A stretch of DNA of 28,556 nt. Source: Hyphomicrobiales bacterium. GTDB taxonomy: Bacteria; Pseudomonadota; Alphaproteobacteria; Rhizobiales; Beijerinckiaceae. The notes beneath the pieces were generated by a model. It was not told the origin of the DNA, did not search any database, and was given only the letters and a program-made list of their open reading frames with translations. Position numbers and translations under genes: made by a program. The stretch spans positions 1 through 28,556 of the forward strand of contig CANCAR010000006.1 in NCBI GenBank assembly GCA_947374125.1, given 5' to 3'. Of the stretch, positions 15,129-21,697 are shown piece after piece (positions within the stretch are counted from its first letter, which is position 1; each line of letters begins with the position of its first letter).

Positions 15129-17144
15129 TTAACGCGCGCGCGGCGGACGCGGTCCGCGTGGTGCGCCGCCTGCGGGTTTGCTCCCGGAAGGTTTACCGCC
15201 CGAAAGTCTGCCACCGCGATAGGGCTTGCTGTCGGCCCGCCCCGTTACGGGACGCTCGCCCGAGGGCTTGCTGCGAGCGGGGCGACCACCATCAGAACGA
15301 CCGCCATCCGAGCGGCCAGCGGGCGACCATTCGCGTTTTGGCGCATCTCCTGTTGGCCGATCCTCGGAGCGGGGTTGGCGCGGCTTGAAGGGCGCTTTTG
15401 GGCGAGAGGCTTCAACATCCGACCGCTCGCGCACCGGTTCGTCCCGGCGGCTTGGGGCGAGCTTTTCGACCAGCACGGATTTGCCGCTGCGGGTTTTGAT
15501 GCTGCCTGCGCGTTTATGCTCGCGGGCGGCGTTTTCAGCGCGCGCCTCTTGCGGATCCGCTCCCCGACGTGGCGCTTTGGGTGCCCGGCGGGTGGACGTT
15601 TCCGGCGTCTCATCGGACGCACGCCAAATGCTGCGCAAAGGCTCGGTGGGGTGACGCCATTTTGGCCGCACGGGCGCTTCTGCCCCCGTATCCGGTGCAT
15701 CATCGCGCGAACGAGACGAGCTTGGCCTTGAAGGCCGTGGACCTGTGCGGCTCATGCGGTCAGGCTTTCCCCGGCGGTTGTCCGTCTCATCAGGGCGTCC
15801 GCGCACGGGGCGCACGGGGCGCTCAGGACGCTCGGTGCGATCTGGGCGCTCAGACCGTTCTGAACGCTCGGCACGCTCGGGGCGCTGATAGCGCTCGCGG
15901 ACGGGCTCTGGCTCGGGTTCCGGCTCGTGGTTGAAGACGGGAGCCTCAAAATCAACGCCCGATTCTTCCGTCAAGGCTGGACCCAATTGGGCTTTGAGGA
16001 AGCTGGTTTTCACCTCTTCCACCGCGCCATCGGACAATTCACCGAGCTGGAACGGACCGAAGGAGACGCGGATCAACCGGTTCACCTTAAGGCCCAAATG
16101 CTCCAACACGCGTTTGACTTCGCGGTTCTTGCCTTCGCGTAAACCGAGCGTCAGCCAAACATTATCGCCCTTTTCGCGGTCGAGGGTGGCTTCAATCGGG
16201 CCGTAATTCATCCCGTCGACGGTTACGCCCGCGCGGAGGCTATCGAGCACAGGTTGGCTGATTTCGCCATAACAGCGCACGCGATAACGCCTGAGCCAGC
16301 CGGTTTCGGGCAATTCAATGATGCGCGCCAAGCCGCCATCATTGGTTAACAGCAAAAGACCTTCGGTATTGATATCGAGACGGCCAATGGTGATGACGCG
16401 CGGCAGATTGGCGGGCAGCCTAGAGAACACCGTGGGCCGACCTTCAGGATCACGCGCGGTGGTCACAAGTCCGCGCTCTTTGTGGTAGAGGAACAGCCGC
16501 GTCCGCTCGCGCGTTGGCAAAGGCTCGCCATCGACCATCACTTGATCGGTGGGCAGGACATCGCGCGCGGGGCTTTTGAGCACCTCGTCATTAACAGATA
16601 CGCGACCTGCTAAAATCCACTCCTCCGCATCGCGGCGGGAGCATAGGCCCACACGCGCCATGACTTTGGCGATACGCTCGCCCGGATTTGCCTTTGGTGG
16701 GGATGCGACGCGGGTTTTGCCCTGAAAGCCCGAAGGCTTATTGCCCCGGTCGCTAGAGGGGCGATCGGATCTTGGCCTATCCCCCCTTGGCGCAAAGCTG
16801 CGCTTCTCGCCGCCTGCGCCTTCGCGCGGCGGGCGGGCGGAGAAGGGACGATCCGACGAGCGGCCTGCGCCCGCTGGGCGGTCACCAACGCTACGCTCAG
16901 CTCTTGGCTTAAAGGGCCGCTTTTCGCCCGTGCTTTCGCTTGGCGCGCGCGATTCAGCGGGGCGACGCGGGCGGAAGGCTTTCTTGCCCTCGTCATCCCC
17001 CGATGGGCCGCGTGGCGCGGGTGTGCGGGCTTTGTGGAAACCGCGCGGGGTTGAGGAGTCGCCGCGCGCGCCGGGGCCGCGTCCAGAACCACCAGAGGGT
17101 GGCCGACCTTTGCCGCCACCACGATTTTTGCTTTTGTCATTCAT
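15129..17144 (-). CDS. rluB: 23S rRNA pseudouridine synthase RluB with long disordered N- and C-terminal extensions
   Basis: The core, residues about 155-392, contains an S4 RNA-binding domain (ERIAKVMARVGLCSRRDAEEWI) and an RsuA/RluB-type catalytic domain with IGRLDINTEGLLLLTNDG, where Asp257 is the catalytic aspartate, and the REGKNREVKRV segment. RluB converts U2605 of 23S rRNA to pseudouridine (E. coli numbering). At 671 residues it is more than twice the core length: about 154 residues precede and 279 follow the core, both rich in Arg, Pro, Ser, Gly, Asp and Glu and predicted disordered. Around residues 416-450 the tail has short repeats of the form ERSERSERPDR. Such tails are known on alphaproteobacterial RluB proteins and may bind RNA. 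The ATG at 17144 is the first in frame; no strong ribosome-binding site is seen. Confidence 0.93.
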   Translation of the reverse strand: MNDKSKNRGGGKGRPPSGGSGRGPGARGDSSTPRGFHKARTPAPRGPSGDDEGKKAFRPRRPAESRAPSESTGEKRPFKPRAERSVGDRPAGAGRSSDRPFSARPPREGAGGEKRSFAPRGDRPRSDRPSSDRGNKPSGFQGKTRVASPPKANPGERIAKVMARVGLCSRRDAEEWILAGRVSVNDEVLKSPARDVLPTDQVMVDGEPLPTRERTRLFLYHKERGLVTTARDPEGRPTVFSRLPANLPRVITIGRLDINTEGLLLLTNDGGLARIIELPETGWLRRYRVRCYGEISQPVLDSLRAGVTVDGMNYGPIEATLDREKGDNVWLTLGLREGKNREVKRVLEHLGLKVNRLIRVSFGPFQLGELSDGAVEEVKTSFLKAQLGPALTEESGVDFEAPVFNHEPEPEPEPVRERYQRPERAERSERSERPDRTERPERPVRPVRGRPDETDNRRGKPDRMSRTGPRPSRPSSSRSRDDAPDTGAEAPVRPKWRHPTEPLRSIWRASDETPETSTRRAPKAPRRGADPQEARAENAAREHKRAGSIKTRSGKSVLVEKLAPSRRDEPVRERSDVEASRPKAPFKPRQPRSEDRPTGDAPKREWSPAGRSDGGRSDGGRPARSKPSGERPVTGRADSKPYRGGRLSGGKPSGSKPAGGAPRGPRPPRAR

Positions 17145-17214
17145 GCGCCGCTGATAGCAGAGTATTTAACGCGTTGCGAGCTTCGCGTTATCGAGAAGGA
17201 AGGAACAAACCAGC

Positions 17215-17658
17215 ATGACGCCAATGGAGCACGCGATGGCAGCGGCGCGAGAGGCCGCCTTGCGCGGCGAAGTCCCGGTGGGTGCGGTGATCACGCAGAA
17301 CGGCCAGATTCTGGTCATTGCAGGCAACCGCACGATTGCCGACCGTGACCCGACCGCGCATGCCGAAATTCTCGCGATCCGCGAAGCGGCAGCAAAAATC
17401 GGCTCCGAACGGCTGATCGGCTGCGATCTGCATGTCACGCTCGAGCCCTGCGCGATGTGCGCGGGTGCGATATCGTTGGCCCGCATCCGGCGGCTTTATT
17501 ACGCGGCGGGCGATGAAAAAGGCGGCGCGGTGGACCATGGCCCGCGCTTTTTCAGCCAACCGACGTGCCACCATGCTCCCGCGGTTTATGGCGGGATTCA
17601 AGAGAACGAGGCGGCGGAGATGTTGAAAGGGTTTTTTGCGGCACGAAGGGGTGGGTGA
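17215..17658 (+). CDS. tadA: tRNA adenosine(34) deaminase TadA
   Basis: TadA deaminates adenosine 34 to inosine in the tRNA-Arg(ACG) anticodon. It is 147 residues with the cytidine/deoxycytidylate deaminase zinc site: His49-Ala-Glu51 in TAHAEILAIREAA, with Glu51 as the proton shuttle, and Pro78-Cys79-x-x-Cys82 in LEPCAMCAGAI. The C-terminus includes a DHGPRFF loop typical of the family. An AAGGAAGGA stretch precedes the ATG by about 12 bases. It is divergent from rluB with a 70-bp gap, the usual rluB-tadA layout of this bacterial class. The ATG at 17224 is a less likely start. Confidence 0.94.
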   Translation: MTPMEHAMAAAREAALRGEVPVGAVITQNGQILVIAGNRTIADRDPTAHAEILAIREAAAKIGSERLIGCDLHVTLEPCAMCAGAISLARIRRLYYAAGDEKGGAVDHGPRFFSQPTCHHAPAVYGGIQENEAAEMLKGFFAARRGG

Positions 17659-17759
17659 TGTCGGCGCGTCTGTGGCCCGCACTCACGCACGCCTGCGCAA
17701 ATCACTGGCAATTGGGGGGGCGTTCACCTATATTTGGGCTCATAGTGGAAATTGAAACG

Positions 17760-18026
17760 ATGAGCGCTGTCGCTTTTGATACCCTGAAATTTGTTGAACG
17801 TTTGGAAGCGGGAGGATTCTCGCATGCCCAAGCCAAAGCTGCCGCACAAGCGTTTGCCGATGCCATTTCAGAGCAGATTGCGACCAAAGGGGATTTGGGC
17901 CAAACCAAGCTCGAACTTGAAGCGAAAATAGAAGGTGCCAAGGCGGATATTCTGAAATGGATGTTCGGTCAGACGCTGATTATTTTGGGTGCGGTGTTTG
18001 CGATGGCAAGGGTGGGGCATTTGTGA
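17760..18026 (+). CDS. Short DUF1640-like coiled-coil membrane protein
   Basis: The frame is open from 17565, but that segment overlaps tadA. The likely start is the ATG at 17760 with GTGGAA about ten bases upstream, giving 88 residues. It resembles a shortened DUF1640 protein: a helical head with FDTLKFVERLEAGGFSHAQAKAAAQAF, the conserved ATKGDL turn, a coiled coil (about 44-62), and a C-terminal membrane helix (about 66-84, MFGQTLIILGAVFAMA). The head-coil-anchor layout matches the longer protein at 11465-11947, so these are probably paralogues, the present one lacking the long heptad region. It lies about 100 bp downstream of tadA and converges on an antitoxin-like gene. No function is known. 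Confidence 0.7.
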   Translation: MSAVAFDTLKFVERLEAGGFSHAQAKAAAQAFADAISEQIATKGDLGQTKLELEAKIEGAKADILKWMFGQTLIILGAVFAMARVGHL

Positions 18027-18053
18027 GGGGATCGCCCTTGCGGCTTCGAAACC

Positions 18054-18299
18054 TCAATCGCCTTCCCCGTTCCACAGCTGCAATTCGTCCTCCGGCAAGG
18101 GATCAAAAAAGCGGTCATCCCATTTGAGGACATCTTTAAGACGACCGGGTACGCGTGGCTTTCTTTCGGGCTTCGGAAATGGCACCAATTTGGCCACCGG
18201 AACTTCTCCGCGCGTAATCACAATCTCCTCGCCAGCTTCAACGGCAACCAGAAGTTTCGATAACTGCGTTTTGGCCTCGTGGATTTTGAAGGATTGCAT
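18054..18299 (-). CDS. Phd/YefM-type antitoxin, apparently orphan
   Basis: This 81-residue protein has the Phd/YefM fold signature: SFKIHEAKTQLSKLLVAVEAGEEIVITRGEVPVAKLVP (about 3-40), the DNA-binding and dimerisation part. An acidic and tryptophan-containing C-terminal tail (KWDDRFFDPLPEDELQLWNGEGD) would contact a toxin. A clear GGAGG lies eight bases before the ATG. In most operons of this class a PIN-domain VapC or a RelE-type toxin gene follows immediately. Here nothing follows on the minus strand: a DUF1640 gene converges 27 bp away. It may be a relic of a module that lost its toxin, or it may act on a toxin encoded elsewhere. Confidence 0.85.
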   Translation of the reverse strand: MQSFKIHEAKTQLSKLLVAVEAGEEIVITRGEVPVAKLVPFPKPERKPRVPGRLKDVLKWDDRFFDPLPEDELQLWNGEGD

Positions 18300-18313
18300 G
18301 ATGGGTGCCTCCG

Positions 18314-18330
18314 TTAGCTAGATTAGCTAA
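18314..18330 (-). promoter_or_regulatory. Repeated TTAGCTA operator-like site upstream of antitoxin
   Basis: Two copies of TTAGCTA (18314-18320 and 18323-18329), each with a palindromic TAGCTA core, are spaced nine bases apart just upstream of the antitoxin ribosome-binding site. Phd/YefM antitoxins usually repress their own promoter through paired short palindromes, so this is the likely autoregulatory operator. The position is consistent with overlap of the promoter -10 region or transcript start. Confidence 0.6.
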
Positions 18331-18366
18331 GGAGAGGCGAGGACGCCAGGAAATTTCTTGCGCCAA

Positions 18367-18590
18367 TCGGACCGCGCGCGTCCCGGCGCCCCGAAGCAAG
18401 GCGGTCCGAGCAAGATTAACCTCCCTGCCCTCCGCTAGGGCTCAAGGCGTTCGTCGCTCGAAAAGCGTCACTGGCGCTTTTCGTCGTGCACGATATCGAG
18501 CCCTTGGCCTTCCGGCCTTTCGCTAGGGCTCAAGGCGTTCGAAACTCAAAACGATTCACAGGATCGTTTTGCCGCGCGCAAAGCGCGCGG
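18367..18590. repeat. Repeat-rich non-coding patch: duplicated 21-bp unit plus several hairpins
   Basis: This region between the antitoxin operator and maeB has no credible gene. A 21-base unit beginning cgctagggctcaagg occurs twice exactly (18433-18453 and 18521-18541). Each copy is followed by a hairpin with a TCAC-A/T-GG loop: cgaaaagcg/cgcttttcg (18459-18467, 18475-18483) and aaaacgat/atcgtttt (18548-18555, 18563-18570). A further GC-only hairpin ccgcgcgc/gcgcgcgg (18572-18579, 18583-18590) lies next to the maeB stop, and tcggaccgc/gcggtccga arms (18367-18375, 18401-18409) enclose the left side. It looks like two copies of an intergenic palindromic repeat family. Confidence 0.7.
18548..18590 (-). 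terminator. Possible maeB transcription terminator made of two adjacent hairpins
   Basis: On the minus strand, eight bases after the maeB stop, comes an 8-bp all-GC stem with a 3-base loop. One base later a second 8-bp stem (AAAACGAT/ATCGTTTT) ends in four T residues. The combination could end the maeB transcript, but the T-tract is short and part of the stem, so this is tentative. Confidence 0.35.
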
Positions 18591-18597
18591 ACGTTTC

Positions 18598-20886
18598 TCA
18601 CCCACCCACATTAAACGCTGCAAGTGCTGCCATGTTCACGATGTCCGTGTCTTTCGCGCCCAACGGCATGATTTGCACGGAACGGTCGAGGCCTACGAGG
18701 ATGGGGCCGATGACCGTTGAGCCGCCTATGGTTTGCAGCATTTTGGTGGCGATGGAGGCGGAGTGGAAGGCGGGCATCACCAGCACATTGGCGGTATCGG
18801 TGAGGCGGCAGAAGGGGTATTGTGCCATTAAATCCTTGTTCAGCGCCACGTCGGCGGCCATTTCGCCGTCATATTCGAAATCGACGCGGCGTTTGTCGAG
18901 CAATTTGACCGCCTCGATGACCTTGGCCGAGCGTTCGCCCTGCGGGTGGCCGAAGGTGGAATAGGCGAGCATCGCCACGCGGGGCTCATAGCCCAAACGC
19001 CGCGAGACGCCTGCGGCTTCAATGGCGATCTCCATGATTTCTTCCGCCGTTGGCATCTCTGTAATGGCGGTATCGGCCACCACCACCGTGCGGCCTCGCG
19101 CCAGCACGAGGGACGCGCCCATGAGTTTGTGGCCGGGTTTGGCGTCGATCACGTTCAATACATCGTTGAGCGCCACGGAATAATTGCGCGTAGCCCCCGT
19201 TACCATGCCATCCGCATCGCCTAAGGCGACCATTGCGGCGGCGAAATAGTTGCGGTCTTGATTGATGAGCCTTTGGCAATCACGCAGCAGATAGCCTTTG
19301 CGTTGCAAGCGCTCATAGAGATATTGCGCATAGGCCGGATTGCGCTTTGAAAGGCGCGCATTGTGGATTTCGATGCCCTCGCGGCCGTCAAAATCAATGC
19401 CCGCTGCCTCGGCCCGCTCGCGCACGCGCTCTTCGCGGCCCACCAATATCGCCGTGCCGAGCCCTTGCGCCACAAAGGACATTGCAGCGCGGATGACTTG
19501 CTCTTCCTCGCCCTCGGCAAACACCACGCGTTTAGGGTAGCGCCGCACACGCTCGAAAATCCGCTGCAACGCTCCTGCCACCGGATCGCGCCGGGCGGAA
19601 AGCTGCGCTTTATAGGCCTCCAGATTCTCGATGGGTTTGCGCGCCACACCGGTTTCCATCGCCGCTTTGGCGACTGCGGGCGGAATAACGTGGATGAGGC
19701 GTGGATCAAACGGCACGGGGATGATGTAATCCCGCCCAAAGCGCGGGCGTGCGCCTTGATAGGCGGCGGCGACATCATCCGGCACATCTTCTTGCGCGAG
19801 TTCGGCCAAGGCGTAGGCAGCGGCGATTTTCATTTCCATATTAATGGTGGAGGCCCGCACATCGAGCGCGCCGCGAAAAATATAGGGGAAGCCGAGGACA
19901 TTATTGACCTGGTTGGGGTAATCCGAGCGGCCTGTGGCAATGATCACATCATCGCGCACGGCATGGGCCTCTTCCGGCGTGATTTCTGGATCGGGGTTGG
20001 CCATCGCGAAAATGATCGGGTTGGGGGCCATGTTGCGGACCATATCCGCCGAAAGCGCACCCTTGGCGGAGAGGCCGAAAAACACATCCGCGCCCCGCAT
20101 GGCATCATCCAACGTGCGCGCTGTGGTTTCTACCGCGTGGGAGGATTTCCATTGGTTCATCCCCTCGGTGCGGCCACGATAGACGACGCCTTTGGTGTCG
20201 CAGAGGATAACGTTTTCTGCTGCAAAGCCCATCGCCTTAATGAGTTCGAGGCACGCAATACCCGCCGCACCCGCGCCATTGCACACAAGCTTGGTGGTTT
20301 TAAGCTCACGCCCCGTGAGCTTCATCGCGTTCATAATGCCTGCGGCGGCGATGATCGCGGTGCCGTGCTGATCATCGTGAAAGACTGGAATATCCATCAA
20401 TTCGCGGAGTTTTTCTTCAATGATGAAGCATTCAGGTGCTTTGATATCCTCTAGATTAATCCCGCCGAAGGAGGGCCCCAAATAGCGCACGGCATTGATA
20501 AACTGGTCGGGGTCTTCGGTATCGACTTCGAGATCAATCGAATCCACATCGGCAAAGCGTTTGAACAAAACGGCCTTGCCTTCCATAACGGGTTTGGAGG
20601 CAAGCGCTCCGAGATTGCCTAGACCTAAAATCGCCGTGCCGTTGGAAATCACGGCAACAAGGTTGCCCTTGGCGGTGTAATCAAACGCTTTAGAGGGGTC
20701 TTCCGCAATAGCGAGCACGGGAACGGCCACGCCCGGCGAATAGGCCAGCGACAAATCGCGCTGCGTTGCCATGGGCTTGGTGGCTACAATTTCGATTTTG
20801 CCGGGGCGGCCCATGGAGTGAAAATCAAGCGCCTCTTTATCCGAAATGGTCGGACGCGTCCGCTTGGTTGGTTTGCCGTCCGCCAT
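18598..20886 (-). CDS. maeB: NADP-dependent malic enzyme with C-terminal phosphotransacetylase-like domain (MaeB type)
   Basis: MaeB oxidatively decarboxylates malate to pyruvate, generating NADPH. The start at 20886 (MADGKPTKR) is preferred over 20925 because AGGGGA precedes it; the protein is then 762 residues, the standard hybrid length. The malic domain holds LAYSPGVAVPVLAI, FADVDSIDLEV, the metal/substrate region FHDDQHGTAII (about 169-179) and the Rossmann loop VCNGAGAAGIA (about 201-211). From about residue 440 (RVVFAEGEEEQVIRAA) a phosphate acetyl/butyryltransferase-like domain follows, which in homologues is regulatory, responding to acetyl-CoA, rather than catalytic. Rhizobia have two such enzymes, NAD-preferring Dme and NADP-preferring Tme; the cofactor cannot be decided by eye here. 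Confidence 0.93.
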   Translation of the reverse strand: MADGKPTKRTRPTISDKEALDFHSMGRPGKIEIVATKPMATQRDLSLAYSPGVAVPVLAIAEDPSKAFDYTAKGNLVAVISNGTAILGLGNLGALASKPVMEGKAVLFKRFADVDSIDLEVDTEDPDQFINAVRYLGPSFGGINLEDIKAPECFIIEEKLRELMDIPVFHDDQHGTAIIAAAGIMNAMKLTGRELKTTKLVCNGAGAAGIACLELIKAMGFAAENVILCDTKGVVYRGRTEGMNQWKSSHAVETTARTLDDAMRGADVFFGLSAKGALSADMVRNMAPNPIIFAMANPDPEITPEEAHAVRDDVIIATGRSDYPNQVNNVLGFPYIFRGALDVRASTINMEMKIAAAYALAELAQEDVPDDVAAAYQGARPRFGRDYIIPVPFDPRLIHVIPPAVAKAAMETGVARKPIENLEAYKAQLSARRDPVAGALQRIFERVRRYPKRVVFAEGEEEQVIRAAMSFVAQGLGTAILVGREERVRERAEAAGIDFDGREGIEIHNARLSKRNPAYAQYLYERLQRKGYLLRDCQRLINQDRNYFAAAMVALGDADGMVTGATRNYSVALNDVLNVIDAKPGHKLMGASLVLARGRTVVVADTAITEMPTAEEIMEIAIEAAGVSRRLGYEPRVAMLAYSTFGHPQGERSAKVIEAVKLLDKRRVDFEYDGEMAADVALNKDLMAQYPFCRLTDTANVLVMPAFHSASIATKMLQTIGGSTVIGPILVGLDRSVQIMPLGAKDTDIVNMAALAAFNVGG

Positions 20887-20985
20887 GTGGAATTTCCCCT
20901 GTTCCTGAAACGCACCGATACACAACCTTAGGGCGGGAAGGGGAGAAGCTCAACAATCCTTATGGTGTAGAGGATAAATACGTGA

Positions 20986-21255
20986 TTATTTGAAGAGATC
21001 GGCGTGAGAGCCAGTGGCGGCAAGTTCGACATAGTCATCTGTCACGTCATAAATCAGCAACCAATCGGGCTCGATGTGGCATTCCCAGTAGCCCAAATAG
21101 TCGCCCACAAGCCGATGCGGTCGATAACGGCGCGGCAAAGGGACACCGTTAACCAGCGCCTCGAGCACATGTTCCAACTTTGCCGGATCAAGTCCACGCT
21201 TCAATACACGTTTAAAATCGCGCTTAAATCGGTTGGATTTGATGATCGGTTTCAT
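20986..21255 (-). CDS. yafQ: YafQ-family ribosome-dependent mRNA interferase toxin (RelE superfamily)
   Basis: The toxin is 89 residues, close to E. coli YafQ (92). The RelE/ParE fold is visible as SNRFKRDFKRVLKRG, PLPRRYRPHRLVGDYLGYWECHI, then DWLLIYDV and the terminal TGSHADLF. Catalytic residues of YafQ map at a constant offset of three: His47, His60, Asp64 and His84 (E. coli His50, His63, Asp67, His87). All are present, so the toxin is probably active; it would cleave mRNA at codons on the ribosome. The antitoxin gene precedes it with a 9-bp gap, the normal operon order. It follows maeB's 5' end on the same strand by about 100 bp but is a separate unit. Confidence 0.93.
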   Translation of the reverse strand: MKPIIKSNRFKRDFKRVLKRGLDPAKLEHVLEALVNGVPLPRRYRPHRLVGDYLGYWECHIEPDWLLIYDVTDDYVELAATGSHADLFK

Positions 21256-21264
21256 GGGAAACCA

Positions 21265-21534
21265 TTACCGTTTTAAGTCGTCCATCAAGGCCGAGACAGA
21301 GTCGAACTTTTTTGTCTTCTTGCGAAAGGATGGATCCTTAAGCTCCTTCATCGCGCCTAGCACCTCGTCTTTTGGCAGTTTCAACTCAAACGGAATACCG
21401 CGCTGGCGTACCATTTGCGTATAAAACAGCGTGATAGCCGTTGTTGCGTTAAGGCCAAGCGAGGCCATGATGGCCTCAGCTTCCGCCTTAAGTTCAGGCT
21501 CCATGCGGGCTTGAACGGATACCGTTTTGCTCAT
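21265..21534 (-). CDS. dinJ: DinJ/RelB-family antitoxin
   Basis: The antitoxin is 89 residues. The N-terminal ribbon-helix-helix is MSKTVSVQARMEPELKAEAEAIMASLGLNATTAITLF-like (strand residues 3-9, two helices to about 45), and IPFELKLP introduces the toxin-binding tail, a pattern shared with DinJ. The C-terminal charged helix (SFRKKTKKFDSVSALMDDLKR) would wrap the toxin. GAGGT lies upstream of the ATG at 21534. It neutralises the YafQ-like toxin encoded immediately downstream and should repress the operon, alone and with the toxin. Confidence 0.92.
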   Translation of the reverse strand: MSKTVSVQARMEPELKAEAEAIMASLGLNATTAITLFYTQMVRQRGIPFELKLPKDEVLGAMKELKDPSFRKKTKKFDSVSALMDDLKR

Positions 21535-21571
21535 GTTGGTGACCTCAATGACATTCCTTCGTGAGATATTT

Positions 21572-21580
21572 TGTATTACA
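21572..21580 (-). promoter_or_regulatory. Candidate dinJ-yafQ promoter/operator
   Basis: A short dyad TGTATTACA (TGTA-N-TACA) lies 38 bp upstream of the dinJ ATG. Read on the minus strand it includes TAATAC, a reasonable -10 element, with TTTATT 18 bases further upstream as a poor -35. The dyad is the most likely place for antitoxin binding in this AT-rich leader. Confidence 0.35.
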
Positions 21581-21697
21581 TTTGGAAGACAAATAAAATA
21601 AAATTCATAAAACGAAATTCATTTCCATCGCCATTAAATGTCGGATAACTCCGTCTCAGGACGTGAAGAGTGCACCACACTTTGCTAGCGTAAGTCT

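Noticed and set aside
15780..15910. Short tandem DNA repeats considered as a CRISPR or minisatellite locus
   Set aside because: They are degenerate nine-base units in frame within the RluB C-terminal tail; there are no spacers and no cas genes.
18305..18526. 73-codon plus-strand frame in the repeat patch
   Set aside because: It is composed of the duplicated unit and hairpins, overlaps the antitoxin operator, and has an Arg/Ala-rich translation without family features.
19363..20454. Long plus-strand open frame opposite maeB
   Set aside because: It is antisense to well-conserved malic enzyme motifs. Its translation is rich in His, Arg and Gly with no domain pattern, as expected for a shadow frame in GC-rich DNA.
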